A stretch of 64,000 nucleotides of DNA from Scleromatobacter sp964418745 (lineage in GTDB: Bacteria; Pseudomonadota; Gammaproteobacteria; Burkholderiales; Burkholderiaceae_C), in contig CAYQMX010000002.1 in assembly GCA_964418745.1 (NCBI GenBank), positions 62,001-126,000 of the forward strand, in the 5' to 3' direction. The translations under genes and the position numbers were made by a program. A model generated the notes under the pieces. The model was not told the DNA's origin. It did not search any database and saw only the letters and a list, made by a program, of their open reading frames with translations. Positions 10,307 to 22,900 of the stretch are shown here, piece by piece (the first letter of the stretch is position 1; every line of letters starts with the position of its first letter).

Positions 10307-11587
10307 TCAGGCGTTCATCCAGTCCTTGAACTCGAACCAGTTGTACTTCGCCTGCGCGGCGAGCATGCCCGCCGCGCCCCACACGCGGTCCAGGCCGTAG
10401 CGGGCGAAGCCCGCGGGAATGGGCGCGCCGCCGGCGATGGCCTCGGCGAGCAGTTCGCCGGCCGCGGTGGTGGGGCCCACGCCGTGGCCGCCGAAGCCCA
10501 GGGCGTGCCAGGTGCCGTCGGGCAACTGGCCGATCTGCGGCATCTGGTGGCGCGCGTAGCTCATCAGCCCGCCCCAGGCGTAGTCCACCTTCACGTCGTG
10601 CAGCTCGGGGTAGACCTTGCACAGGTCGCGCTTGAGCAGGCGCGCGATCGGCGCCGCGGCGCGGTCGAGGATGGAGATGCGCCCGCCCCACAGGATGCGG
10701 GTGTCGGGCAGCGCGCGGTAGTAGTCGAACGAGAAGCGGGTGTCGTAGATCGCGGCGCGCCCCGGGATCGAGGCGGCCAGCCGGCTGGCGCCCAGCGGCT
10801 CGGTGGCCATCACGTAGGTGGCGATCGGCAGCATCGCGCGTTCGAGCGGCGCCGACAGCCCGCGCAGGTAGCCGCCGCCGGCGACGACCACGTGGCGCGC
10901 GTGCACCTCGCCGCGCGCCGTGTGGACGGCGTGGCCGCCGTCGGGCGTGCGCGGTGCCACGGTGCGGCTCACGCGCGACTGCTCGAAGATGCGCACGCCG
11001 GCGCGCTCGATGACTGCGGCCAGGCCGCGCGCGTACTTCAGCGGATGGAAGTGGAACGCGTCGGGCTCCAGCAGGCCGCCGGCGTAGCGGCTGGAGCGCG
11101 TGTAGGCGCCGAGGTCGTCGTGCGACAGCAGCTTCCAGTGCACGTCGAACTCGCGTGCCATGAATTCCTGGCGCTCGCGCAGCGTCGCGTCGTCGTCGAA
11201 CCAGTTGGCCAGCACCACGCCGCCCTCGACCGCGTCGCAGGAGATGGCGTGCTGCCGGATGCGGCGCCGGATCGTGTCGACCGCGTCGCGCGTGAGCCCG
11301 TACATGGCGCGTGCGCCGGCCGAACCCTGGTCCGCCAGCAGCTGTGCGTTGTCGAGGCTGAAGCCGCCGAACACGAAGCCGCCGTTGCGGCCCGAGGCGC
11401 CGTGGCCCACCGTCTCGCCTTCCAGGATGACGATGTCGCGCACGCCGCGCTCGACCAGCCCGGCGGCGGTCGCCAGTCCGGCGAAGCCGCCGCCGATCAC
11501 GCACACCTGCGCGTCGACGCGTCCGCGCAGCGCCGAGCGCGCGGGCGCGGGACCGGCGCTCGCGGCGTAATAGGTGCCCTTGTTCAT
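10307..11587 (-). CDS. FAD-dependent amine/amino-acid oxidase (DAO family)
   Basis: The 426-residue protein has an N-terminal dinucleotide-binding motif VIGGGFAGLATAAGL near residue 31, then GHGASGRNGGFVFGG, which is typical of the PuuB/OrdL gamma-glutamylputrescine oxidase branch, and a C-terminal FAD loop WHALGFGGHGVGPTTAAGELLA. It probably oxidises a primary or secondary amine to an imine with release of peroxide. It is the last gene of a minus-strand unit ridA-dsbB-oxidase, 26 bases after dsbB. RidA removes reactive imines and enamines, so the pairing fits. The exact substrate cannot be read from the sequence. Confidence 0.85.
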   Translation of the reverse strand: MNKGTYYAASAGPAPARSALRGRVDAQVCVIGGGFAGLATAAGLVERGVRDIVILEGETVGHGASGRNGGFVFGGFSLDNAQLLADQGSAGARAMYGLTRDAVDTIRRRIRQHAISCDAVEGGVVLANWFDDDATLRERQEFMAREFDVHWKLLSHDDLGAYTRSSRYAGGLLEPDAFHFHPLKYARGLAAVIERAGVRIFEQSRVSRTVAPRTPDGGHAVHTARGEVHARHVVVAGGGYLRGLSAPLERAMLPIATYVMATEPLGASRLAASIPGRAAIYDTRFSFDYYRALPDTRILWGGRISILDRAAAPIARLLKRDLCKVYPELHDVKVDYAWGGLMSYARHQMPQIGQLPDGTWHALGFGGHGVGPTTAAGELLAEAIAGGAPIPAGFARYGLDRVWGAAGMLAAQAKYNWFEFKDWMNA

Positions 11588-11613
11588 CGCGAGGATGGCG
11601 TGCGCGCGCGGCC

Positions 11614-12114
11614 TCAGAACGGCGAGCGCGTCGACTTGAACGACGCGCGCAGCGTCCACGCCAGCAGCAGCGCCAGCAGCGTGTACAGCGCGCAGCTCCA
11701 CACCGCGAACGGGATGTGCAGCACCGACACCGCGGCGTCGGCGCAGGACGCGTAGGCGATGAACAGCTGCGGCAGCAGGCGGTCCAGGTGCAGGCCGGTG
11801 GTGATGCGTTCGGCCAGGCTCAGGTCGCACGAGTTCTCGTTGACGGCGGCCAGTTGCTGCCACAGCGCCGATGCGATGCCGCAGAGCGCACCCAGCAGCG
11901 CCAGGCCGATCGCCACGCGCCGCGGCGTGGCGGACAGCAACGCCCCCAGCAGCGCCAGCACGCCCACCACGATGTAGATGAAGCGCTGCAGCACGCACCA
12001 GGGGCAGGGCTGCATGTCGAACGCATACTGCCCGACCACGGCCAGGCCCACCGAGCCGAGCGCGAGCACGGCCACGAGCAGCAGCACTTGCGGGAGGCGG
12101 ATGCGGATCCTCAC
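11614..12114 (-). CDS. dsbB: Disulfide bond formation protein DsbB
   Basis: DsbB is an inner-membrane protein that reoxidises DsbA and passes electrons to ubiquinone. The 166 residues form four hydrophobic segments. The first cysteine pair is in MQPCPWCVLQR and the second in NSCDLSL and ASCADA, as in the family. The start is a GTG at 12114 that overlaps the ridA stop as GTGA, giving translational coupling; no closer ATG preserves the first membrane segment. No dsbA is in the window. Confidence 0.92.
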   Translation of the reverse strand: MRIRIRLPQVLLLVAVLALGSVGLAVVGQYAFDMQPCPWCVLQRFIYIVVGVLALLGALLSATPRRVAIGLALLGALCGIASALWQQLAAVNENSCDLSLAERITTGLHLDRLLPQLFIAYASCADAAVSVLHIPFAVWSCALYTLLALLLAWTLRASFKSTRSPF

Positions 12115-12572
12115 GCCGCCAGCTCCGCGATCAGCTCGATCTCGACGCAGGCGCCCATCGGGATCTGCGCCACGCCGAAGGCGCTGCGCGCGTGCTTGCC
12201 GGCGTCGCCGAACACCTCGCCCAGCAGCTCGGAGCAGCCGTTGGTGACCAGGTGCTGCTCGGTGAACGTGGCGGTGCTGTTGACCAGGCTCATCACCTTG
12301 ACGATGCGCCTGACGCGCGCCAGGTCGCCGCCGGCCGCGGCCTGCAGCGTGCCCATCAGGTCGATGGCGATGGCGCGCGCCGCGGCCTTGCCTTCCTCGG
12401 TGCCCATGGTCAGGCCCAGCTGGCCCACCCACGGCTTGCCGTCCTTCTTGGCGATGTGGCCCGAGAGGAACACGAGCGAGCCGGTCTGCACGAACGGCAG
12501 GTAGGCGGCGGCGGGGATGGCGAGCGGCGGAAGCTCGATTCCGAGGGCTTGCAGGCGGGCGGCGATCGTCAT
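12111..12572 (-). CDS. RidA/YjgF-family enamine/imine deaminase
   Basis: RidA proteins hydrolyse reactive enamine and imine intermediates released by PLP enzymes and amine oxidases. The 153-residue length places it in the larger YjgF subgroup (COG0251-like, sometimes called the endoribonuclease L-PSP group). Visible features are FLSGHIAKKDGKPWVGQLG, the central VRRIVKVMSLVNST and the C-terminal RSAFGVAQIPMGACVEIELIAEL with the conserved Arg and Glu of the active site. The ATG at 12572 has GGAGAA nine bases upstream. It heads a ridA-dsbB-oxidase unit. Confidence 0.88.
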   Translation of the reverse strand: MTIAARLQALGIELPPLAIPAAAYLPFVQTGSLVFLSGHIAKKDGKPWVGQLGLTMGTEEGKAAARAIAIDLMGTLQAAAGGDLARVRRIVKVMSLVNSTATFTEQHLVTNGCSELLGEVFGDAGKHARSAFGVAQIPMGACVEIELIAELAA

Positions 12573-12734
12573 GATGGATTCTCCGTGCGGGCCGGCCCGC
12601 CACCGTCTGGGACGCGGTGGCGCCGGCTGGCCCCGATGATGGGCTGCGATGCTACACGCCCGGCCAATCACCTGTCCTGCGGCAGGCGGCGGGCGGCGGT
12701 TCCGCACGGACGAGCGGCGCTGCGCCGGGCGACG

Positions 12735-13196
12735 CTAGACGTCCTGGGTGTTGAGCCCGGGCTGGAACAAGTCCAGCAGCAGCAGTTCGGTGCGCCGCGC
12801 GGCGGCCTCGTCGGGCAGCGCGGCCCAGCGCAGGAAGATGCCCGAGGGCGCGGTGCCGCGCGAGCGCTGCTGGATGGCCACCAGCACGCCGACCTTGCCC
12901 GCATGGTTGAGCGAGGTGTTGGTCTGGCCCGTGCGGCCGACCGTGCTCAGCCGGGCCGGATCGACCAGGTAGGACTTCGTCCGCGTCCGCAGGTTGCCGG
13001 CCTTGCCGATGTAGAGCACGCCCAGCTTCATGGCCACCGTGATCGGACCGTCGAACAGCGTGAACGCGTAGACGCCCGCGCTCGCCGGCGCCACGTTGCG
13101 GTTGGCGCCGCCGCGCCACAGCGATTCGACGGCCAGCGGCGTCGACCACGACAGCGCGGTGAACCATTGCGGATCGGGGCTGCTGGCGACTGACAT
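12735..13196 (-). CDS. GIY-YIG domain protein of unknown role
   Basis: The 153-residue protein has a GIY-YIG-like core: GVYAFTLF around residue 41, then GVLYIGKAGNLRTRTKSYL around 59-77. This fold is found in UvrC, homing endonucleases and small stand-alone nucleases. The rest, including ERTELLLLDLFQP-like helices near the C-terminus, could supply the distal catalytic Glu. No zinc finger or other DNA-binding domain is visible. The start has GGGAGAA at good spacing. It stands alone between ridA and the ArsR-type gene on the same strand. Whether it is an active nuclease is uncertain. Confidence 0.65.
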   Translation of the reverse strand: MSVASSPDPQWFTALSWSTPLAVESLWRGGANRNVAPASAGVYAFTLFDGPITVAMKLGVLYIGKAGNLRTRTKSYLVDPARLSTVGRTGQTNTSLNHAGKVGVLVAIQQRSRGTAPSGIFLRWAALPDEAAARRTELLLLDLFQPGLNTQDV

Positions 13197-13306
13197 GGCG
13201 GTTCTCCCAACGGTGGTCGGACGTGACCCCGCCAGTATGCCGGCGGTGCGGTCGATACGGGGCCCCGTACGAGGGATGGCCAGGCGGGCGGGATCGTGGA
13301 CGCGGC

Positions 13307-14032
13307 TCAGTCCGCGCCGAGCAGCGGTGCCAGCGCCTGCCGGCCGGGCGGCGTCAGCTCCAGCGCGCGCTCGCTGCCGATGCGGCGCAGCCAGCCGCGC
13401 GCGAGGAAGTGCGCCAGCAGCCCGCTCGCCAGCTTGCCGGCCAGGTGGTCGCGGCGTTCCGACCAGTCCAGGCACGGGTAGGCGATGCGCGGCGCCGCGC
13501 CGGCGCGCAGCCCGGACGCATCGAAGCCCCAGTCGGCAAGGCCGGCGACGCCGACGTCGGTCAGCGCGTAGCCGTCGTCCGCGGCGACGAGCCAGCCGCG
13601 GGCCAGCAGGTGCTCGAGCAGCGCCACGCCGCGGCGGCCGGCCAGGTGTTCGTAGCAGCAGCGCGCCTCGCGCAGCCGCAGGCGCGCGGGCGCCGCCCAG
13701 CTGCGCTCGTGCGACGAGCGTTCGGCCACCATCGCCAGCGCCTCCAGGGCGTGCGCGACGTCGGCGTCGGCGAGGCGGAAGTAGCGGTGGCGCCCGCGCG
13801 GCTCGCAGACCAGCAGCCCGGCGTCGACCAGCTTGACCAGGTGCGCGCTGGCCGTGGCCGCGCCCACCGAGGCCGTGCGCGCGAGCTCGCCGGCGCTGGC
13901 GTACTCGCCCGACAGCAGGTAGGCCAGCATGCGGGCGCGCGACGGCTCGGCCACCAGTGCGGCGATGCGCGCGAGCCGGGGTTCGTGCGGGGCGTCGGAC
14001 GGAGCGGGCAGAGGTCGGCGCGGGGAAGCCAT
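13307..14032 (-). CDS. ArsR-family winged-helix transcriptional regulator
   Basis: The first hundred residues of this 241-residue protein form an ArsR/SmtB winged helix: RIAALVAEPSRARMLAYLL, then GELARTASVGAATASAHLVKLVDAGLL as the recognition helix and RGRHRYFRLAD as the wing. The C-terminal 130 residues are not a standard metal-binding tail; they contain two further helix-rich blocks (ARCCYEHLAGRRGVALLEHLL and CLDWSERRDHLAGKLASGLL), seen in larger ArsR-like regulators. Two cysteines at CC and a later Cys might sense metal or redox state, but that is a guess. Start at 14032 has no strong ribosome site. Confidence 0.8.
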   Translation of the reverse strand: MASPRRPLPAPSDAPHEPRLARIAALVAEPSRARMLAYLLSGEYASAGELARTASVGAATASAHLVKLVDAGLLVCEPRGRHRYFRLADADVAHALEALAMVAERSSHERSWAAPARLRLREARCCYEHLAGRRGVALLEHLLARGWLVAADDGYALTDVGVAGLADWGFDASGLRAGAAPRIAYPCLDWSERRDHLAGKLASGLLAHFLARGWLRRIGSERALELTPPGRQALAPLLGAD

Positions 14033-14303
14033 GGGCGCGGGGTGGGGCGGCGGTGAGGCCACTGTAGTGCGTGGCGCACGCCGGGGGCGGGTGCCGGCAC
14101 CGCGCGTGGCGGACGAGGCGCTCGCGCGGCGCGACTTCGAGGCGGTGGCAGGGTGGGACGGCATGGCGGGCTCGGCTGCAAGCGGGCCTGCAGTCTCCCG
14201 CTTCCGCGAGGCCCGTCGCTTCGTCGTGCGCCGAAGCGTTCCCGCGCGCCGCGCGCCGTCGAAACCCCGGCTTCGGCGTCGGGCGCTGGCGACGTGGCGC
14301 ACC

Positions 14304-14309
14304 TAGGAT
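14304..14309 (+). promoter_or_regulatory. -10-like element directly before comEC
   Basis: TAGGAT lies exactly six bases before the comEC ATG and there is no Shine-Dalgarno sequence. The preceding CCTAG is shared with the same position before parE. Confidence 0.4.
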
Positions 14310-14315
14310 GGCGCC

Positions 14316-17054
<2,739 letters not shown>

Positions 17055-17357
17055 AGGCGGACGTGCCGACCCGCCGTTGCGCACGGGGACGGGGCGCGTG
17101 GCTTTGCCATGGTGCGATCCGACCGCTGGTCGGTTCAAAGTGGTGCGGGCAGCCGCCGCCGTGCCGCGTCGCATTGCACGCTGGCGGTGCGTCACCGATA
17201 CTGGGGCCGCAGTGAACGGGCCGAAACGGCGCTGCCGGCGCGTTTCCGGGCCCTCGCGGTCGAGCTGGGCGCTCGGCGGGCGCTGGATCGGTTGTTGCTA
17301 AGCATTTACCAGGATCGCCGCGCGGCGCGGCGCCGCACCAGGGAGCCCAAGCTCGCC
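17055..17357 (+). other. Intergenic region upstream of the ATP-grasp cluster
   Basis: I see no gene in these 303 bases. A short hairpin (17119-17124 with 17128-17133, GCT loop) is the only local structure noted. The promoter of the downstream cluster should lie here, but I cannot place it; the A/T-rich string near 17295-17312 is the only candidate region. Confidence 0.4.
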
Positions 17358-18848
17358 ATGAATTCGCCTTTCGATGAGATGAACGCCGCGGGCAACGCGG
17401 TGCGAGAGCATTACCAGGACTACGCACGGTGGCTGGCGCGCCAGCCGGCCGACCTGATGCGCGATCGTCGCAACGAGGCCGAACTGATCTTCCGACGGGT
17501 CGGCATCACCTTCGCCGTGTACGGCGACAAGGACGGCGGCGAGGGAACCGAGCGCCTGATCCCGTTCGACCAGATCCCGCGCGTGATCCCCTCGCACGAA
17601 TGGCGCGAGATGGAAAAGGGCCTGAGCCAGCGCGTGACCGCGCTGAACCGGTTCATCCACGACGTCTACCACGACCAGGAGATCCTCAAGGCCGGCATCG
17701 TGCCGCGCGACCAGGTCGTCAACAACGCCCAGTTCCGGCCCGAGATGATCGGCGTCGACGTGCCCGGCGGCGTGTACTCTCACATCTCCGGCGTCGACAT
17801 CGTGCGCGCCGGCAACCCCGACGGCAGCGGCAGCTACTACGTGCTGGAGGACAACCTGCGCGTGCCCAGCGGCGTGTCATACATGCTCGAGAACCGCAAG
17901 ATGATGATGCGGCTGTTCCCCGAGCTTTTCTCGATGCACGCGGTCGCCCCGGTCGCCCACTACCCCGACCTGCTGCTCGAGACGCTGCGCAGCGTCGCCC
18001 CGGGCGGCAGCAACGATCCCACCGTCGTCGTGCTGACCCCGGGCATGTACAACTCGGCCTACTTCGAGCACGCGTTCCTCGCCCAGCAGATGGGCGTCGA
18101 GCTGGTCGAGGGCCAGGACCTGTTCGTCAAGGACGACTTCGTCTACATGCGCACCACGCAGGGCCCCAAGCGCGTCGACGTCATCTACCGGCGCCTCGAC
18201 GACGACTTCCTGGATCCCGAGGTCTTCCGCAAGGACTCCACGCTGGGCTGCGCAGGCCTGCTGCGCGCCTACAAGGCCGGCAACGTCACGCTGGCCAATG
18301 CCATCGGCACCGGCGTGGGCGACGACAAGTCGATCTACCCCTACGTGCCCCAGATGGTGGAGTTCTACCTCGGCGAGAAGCCGATCCTGAACAACGTGCC
18401 CACCTACCAGTGCCGCGATCCGAAGGCGCTGTCGTACGTGCTGGCCAACCTGGCCGAGCTGGTCGTCAAGGAAGTCCACGGCGCCGGCGGCTACGGCATG
18501 CTGGTGGGCCCGGCGGCCACCAAGGCCGAGGTCGAGACGTTCCGCCAGGTGCTCGTCGCCAACCCGGGCAACTACATCGCGCAGCCCACGCTGAGCCTGT
18601 CCACCTGCCCCACCTACGTGGAGTCGGGCGTCGCGCCGCGCCACATCGACCTGCGCCCCTACGTGCTGTCCGGCAAGGAGGTGCGCATGGTGCCCGGCGG
18701 CCTCACCCGCGTGGCGCTGAAGGAGGGCTCGCTGGTGGTCAACAGCAGCCAGGGCGGCGGCACCAAGGACACCTGGGTGCTGGAGGCGGAACCGCAGTCG
18801 CAGGTGCAGCCGCCCGCCCCGTCGCAAACCCAATCGCAATCGGCCTGA
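17358..18848 (+). CDS. Circularly permuted ATP-grasp protein (DUF404/DUF407 type)
   Basis: The 496-residue protein belongs to the circularly permuted type 2 ATP-grasp family. Recognisable blocks are FRRVGITFAVYGD, LIPFDQIPRVIPSHEW, GGVYSHISGVDIVR, YYVLEDNLRVPSGVSYMLENR, PGMYNSAYFEHAFLA, VKEVHGAGGYGML and LRPYVLSGKEVRMVPGGLTRVAL. ATP-grasp enzymes form amide or peptide bonds through acyl phosphates; this family is predicted to act on peptides, but no product is known. The last 20 residues are Gln/Ser-rich and look like an unstructured tail. The ATG has GGGAG about 13 bases upstream. The alpha-E gene follows 14 bases later, the usual pairing of these two families. Confidence 0.9.
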   Translation: MNSPFDEMNAAGNAVREHYQDYARWLARQPADLMRDRRNEAELIFRRVGITFAVYGDKDGGEGTERLIPFDQIPRVIPSHEWREMEKGLSQRVTALNRFIHDVYHDQEILKAGIVPRDQVVNNAQFRPEMIGVDVPGGVYSHISGVDIVRAGNPDGSGSYYVLEDNLRVPSGVSYMLENRKMMMRLFPELFSMHAVAPVAHYPDLLLETLRSVAPGGSNDPTVVVLTPGMYNSAYFEHAFLAQQMGVELVEGQDLFVKDDFVYMRTTQGPKRVDVIYRRLDDDFLDPEVFRKDSTLGCAGLLRAYKAGNVTLANAIGTGVGDDKSIYPYVPQMVEFYLGEKPILNNVPTYQCRDPKALSYVLANLAELVVKEVHGAGGYGMLVGPAATKAEVETFRQVLVANPGNYIAQPTLSLSTCPTYVESGVAPRHIDLRPYVLSGKEVRMVPGGLTRVALKEGSLVVNSSQGGGTKDTWVLEAEPQSQVQPPAPSQTQSQSA

Positions 18849-18862
18849 GGAGACCTGCAAAG

Positions 18863-19816
18863 ATGCTTTCCCGCACCGCCGACCACCTGTTCTGGATGTC
18901 GCGCTATGTCGAGCGCGCCGAGAACACCGCGCGCATGCTCGACGTCAACTACCAGACCGCGCTGCTGCCGCAGTCCGATGCCGTGGCCGAACTCGGCTGG
19001 CGCGGCCTGCTGGCCATCAGCGAGCTCACGGGCGACTACACCAAGCGCTATGGCGACATCGACCCGGCCAGGCTGATGGAGTTCATGGTCAGCGACGAGG
19101 AGAACCCGTCGTCGATCGTCAGCTGCCTGCGCGCCGCGCGCGAGAACGCCCGCGCCGTGCGGGGCACGCTCACCACCGAGGTCTGGGAGACCACCAACCA
19201 GACCTGGCTCGAGTTCAACAAGCTGCTGGCCAGCGGCGAGCTGCGGCGCGACCCGGCCAACCTGTTCGAGTGGGTCAAGTTCCGCTCGCACCTGTCGCGC
19301 GGCGTGGTGGTGGGCACGATGCTGCAGGACGAGGCGTTCCACTTCGTGCGCATCGGCTCGTTCCTGGAGCGCGCCGACAACACGGCGCGCATGCTCGACG
19401 TCAAGTTCCACGACGTCGAGAGCGACTTCTACGGCAACGCCGACGAGCGCGACACCGAGTACGAGTTCTACCACTGGTCGGCGATCCTGCGCTCGGTCTC
19501 CGGCTTCGAGGTCTATCGCAAGGTCTACCGCAACGTCATCCAGCCGGAAAAGGTCGCCGAGCTGCTGATCCTGCGCCGCGACATGCCCCGATCGCTGGCA
19601 CACTGCATGAGCCGAATGATCAGCAACCTGCGCTACGTGGCCAACGCCAATTCCGGCGAGACGCTGCGGCGCGCGGGCCGGCTCGAGGCCGACCTGCGCT
19701 TCGGGCGCATCGACGAGATCCTCACCACCGGGCTGCATGCCTACCTGACCCAGTTCCTCGCCAACGTCGGCGAGCTGGGCACGGGCATCAGCCGCGACTT
19801 CCTCGTCACCCAGTGA
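18863..19816 (+). CDS. Alpha-E domain protein (DUF403)
   Basis: This 317-residue all-helical protein begins MLSRTADHLFWMSRYVERAENTARML, the signature of the alpha-E family, and repeats a related helix later (GSFLERADNTARMLDVKFH). The family occurs almost always next to or fused with circularly permuted ATP-grasp proteins, and is thought to be their partner; its biochemical role is not established. A GAGGAGA ribosome site stands 11 bases before the ATG, overlapping the end of the preceding gene. Together with the ATP-grasp gene it forms a separated pair, while a second, fused version occurs downstream at 23508-26129. Confidence 0.9.
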   Translation: MLSRTADHLFWMSRYVERAENTARMLDVNYQTALLPQSDAVAELGWRGLLAISELTGDYTKRYGDIDPARLMEFMVSDEENPSSIVSCLRAARENARAVRGTLTTEVWETTNQTWLEFNKLLASGELRRDPANLFEWVKFRSHLSRGVVVGTMLQDEAFHFVRIGSFLERADNTARMLDVKFHDVESDFYGNADERDTEYEFYHWSAILRSVSGFEVYRKVYRNVIQPEKVAELLILRRDMPRSLAHCMSRMISNLRYVANANSGETLRRAGRLEADLRFGRIDEILTTGLHAYLTQFLANVGELGTGISRDFLVTQ

Positions 19817-19910
19817 CCCGCGCGGTGCGTCGCCTGGAGCGACGTGCCGCCCCAACTTCCGCCCGCGGCCGTCCCTGGCGCGCGGGCTTGCCTTTCGAGG
19901 GAGCTAGTCC

Positions 19911-22900
19911 TTGGCCATCCATGTCGCCCTGAGCCACGTCACGCACTACAAGTACGACCGGCTCGTCTCGCTCGGCGCGCAGATCGTCCGCCTGCGCCCG
20001 GCGCCCCATTGCCGCACGCCGATCCTGTCGTACTCGCTCAAGGTCGAGCCGGCGGACCACTTCATCAACTGGCAGCAGGATCCGTTCTCCAACTACCTGG
20101 CCCGCCTGGTGTTCCCGGAGAAGACGCGCGAGTTCAAGGTGACGGTCGACCTCGTGGCCGAGATGGCGGTCTACAACCCGTTCGACTTCTTCCTGGAGGA
20201 GAGCGCCGAGAAGTTCCCGTTCAAGTACGACGAGGCGCTGGCCACCGAGCTCGCGCCGTACCGGGTCGTCGAGGAACACGGCCCCGCGTTCGACGCCTTC
20301 GTGGCCAGCATCCCGCTGGAGCCGAAGGCGACGATGGACTTCATGGTGGCGCTCAACCAGCGCCTGCAGGGCGACATCCGCTACCTGATCCGCATGGAGC
20401 CGGGCGTGCAGACGCCCGAGGAGACGCTGACGCTGGCCTCCGGCTCGTGCCGCGACTCGGGCTGGCTGATGGTGCAGGTGCTGCGCAAGCTGGGCCTGGC
20501 CGCGCGCTTCGTCTCGGGCTACCTGATCCAGCTCGCGCCCGACCAGAAGGCGCTCGACGGCCCCAGCGGCACCGAGATCGACTTCACCGACCTGCACGCC
20601 TGGTGCGAGGTCTACCTGCCCGGCGCCGGCTGGATCGGCTTCGACCCGACGTCGGGCCTGCTCGCCGGCGAGGGCCACATCCCGCTCGCCTGCACCCCGC
20701 AGCCGTCCAGCGCCGCGCCCATCAGCGGCGGGGTCGACGAGTCCGAGGTCGAGTTCAGCCACCACATGGCGGTCGCCCGCATCTGGGAATCGCCGCGCGT
20801 CACGCTGCCCTACAGCGAGGAGCAGTGGCAGGCGGTGCTCGCGCTCGGCAACCAGGTCGACGCGCAACTGGTGGCGAGCGACGTGCGCCTGACCATGGGC
20901 GGCGAACCCACCTTCGTCAGCATCGACGATCGCGACGGCGCCGAGTGGAACACCGACGCGCTGGGCCCCACCAAGCGCATGCGCGCCCAGGAGCTGGTGC
21001 TGCGCCTGCGCGACCACTACGGCGCCGGCGGCTTCCTGCACTACGGCCAGGGCAAGTGGTACCCGGGCGAGCAGCTGCCGCGCTGGGCGCTGTCGATCTG
21101 CTGGCGCGCCGATGGCCAGCCGTGCTGGACCGATGCCACGCTGTTCGCCGACGAGCGCGTGCCGCAGCACTACACCGCCGCCGACGCGCAGCGCTTCGGC
21201 GTGACGCTGGCGCGCAAGCTGGGCCTGGTCGACACCACGGTGCAGGCCGGCTTCGAGGACACCTTCTACTACCTCTGGCGCGAGCGCCAGTTGCCGATCA
21301 ACGTCGATCCTTTCGACGCCCGCCTGTCCGACGAGCTCGAGCGCAACCGGCTGCGCCGCGTCTACTCGCAGGGCCTCGAGGCGCCCGTCGGCTACGTCCT
21401 GCCGCTGCGGCGCGAACCCAACCCCGGCCTGGTCGGCGGGCGCTGGGTCACCGGCCCGTGGCACTTCCGCGGCGAGCGCATGTACCTGATCCCCGGCGAT
21501 TCGCCGATGGGCTATCGCCTGCCGCTCGACTCGCTGGCCTGGGTCAAGGACACCGAATACCCGTTCATGATCGAGAGCGACCCGTTCGAGGCGCGCGGCG
21601 CGCTGCCGACCGCGTTCCCGGTCGCGGGCGCCACGCCGGCGTCGACGCCCCCGGGCGTCATGGGCGCCCGTGGCGGCGCCGGCACCGGCGCGCCGATCGC
21701 GCCGCAATCGGCCGCCGACACGAAGGTGGTGCCCACGCGCATCGTCGGCGGCGTCACGCCGGGTGCGGCGGGCGCAGGCACCGGCGTCGGTGCGGCGCTG
21801 GCGGCGAACCGCGCGGCCGCGGCCGCGGCGAGCGCGTCCAGCGCGGTCGCGCCGGTGGACGACCGCATCCCCGCCAAGTTCGAGTCGGCCAACTGGCTCA
21901 CCCGCTCGGCGCTGTGCATCGAGGTGCGCGACCCGCGCCGCGCCAACGGCCCGAAGGCCGAGCGCGTGGGCTCGCCCAGCGGCGTGATGTACGTGTTCAT
22001 GCCGCCGCTGGAGCGCCTGGAGGACTATCTCGAGCTGCTCGCGGCGATCGAGGCCACCGCGCGCGAGCTGGCCGTCAGGATCGTGCTGGAAGGCTACCCG
22101 CCGCCGCGCGACCCGCGCCTGAAGCTGCTGCAGGTCACGCCCGACCCGGGCGTCATCGAGGTCAACATCCACCCGGCCTTCAACTGGCACGAGCTGGTCG
22201 AGCACACCGAGTTCCTGTACGAGGCAGCGCGGCTGTCGCGCCTGTCCAGCGAGAAGTTCCTGATCGACGGCAAGCACACCGGCACCGGCGGCGGCAACCA
22301 CTTCGTGCTGGGCGGTGCCACGCCGTCCGACTCGCCTTTCCTGCGCCGCCCCGACGTGCTGGGCAGCCTGCTGGCCTACTGGCACAACCACCCGTCGCTG
22401 AGCTACCTGTTCTCCGGCCTGTTCATCGGCCCGACCAGCCAGGCGCCGCGCATCGACGAGGCGCGCAACGACCAGCTCTACGAGCTCGAGATCGCGCTGG
22501 CCGAGATCGTGCGCGCCACGCGCGAGCGTGGCGACACCGTGCCGCCATGGCTGGTGGACCGCAGCCTGCGCAACATCCTGGTCGACGCCACCGGCAACAC
22601 GCACCGCAGCGAGTTCTGCATCGACAAGCTGTACTCGCCCGACTCCACCACCGGCCGCCTGGGCCTGCTGGAGCTGCGCGCGTTCGAGATGCCGCCGCAC
22701 CCGCGCATGAGCGTCGTGCAGCAGTTGCTGCTGCGCGCGCTGGTGGCGCGCTTCTGGAAGACCCCCTACGACACCGCGCTGGTGCGCTGGGGCACCGAGC
22801 TGCACGACCGCTTCCTGCTGCCGCACTTCGTGCAGTCCGACTTCGACGACGTGCTGTTCGAGATGCACGAGGTGGGCATGCAGTTCGACCCGGCCTGGTT

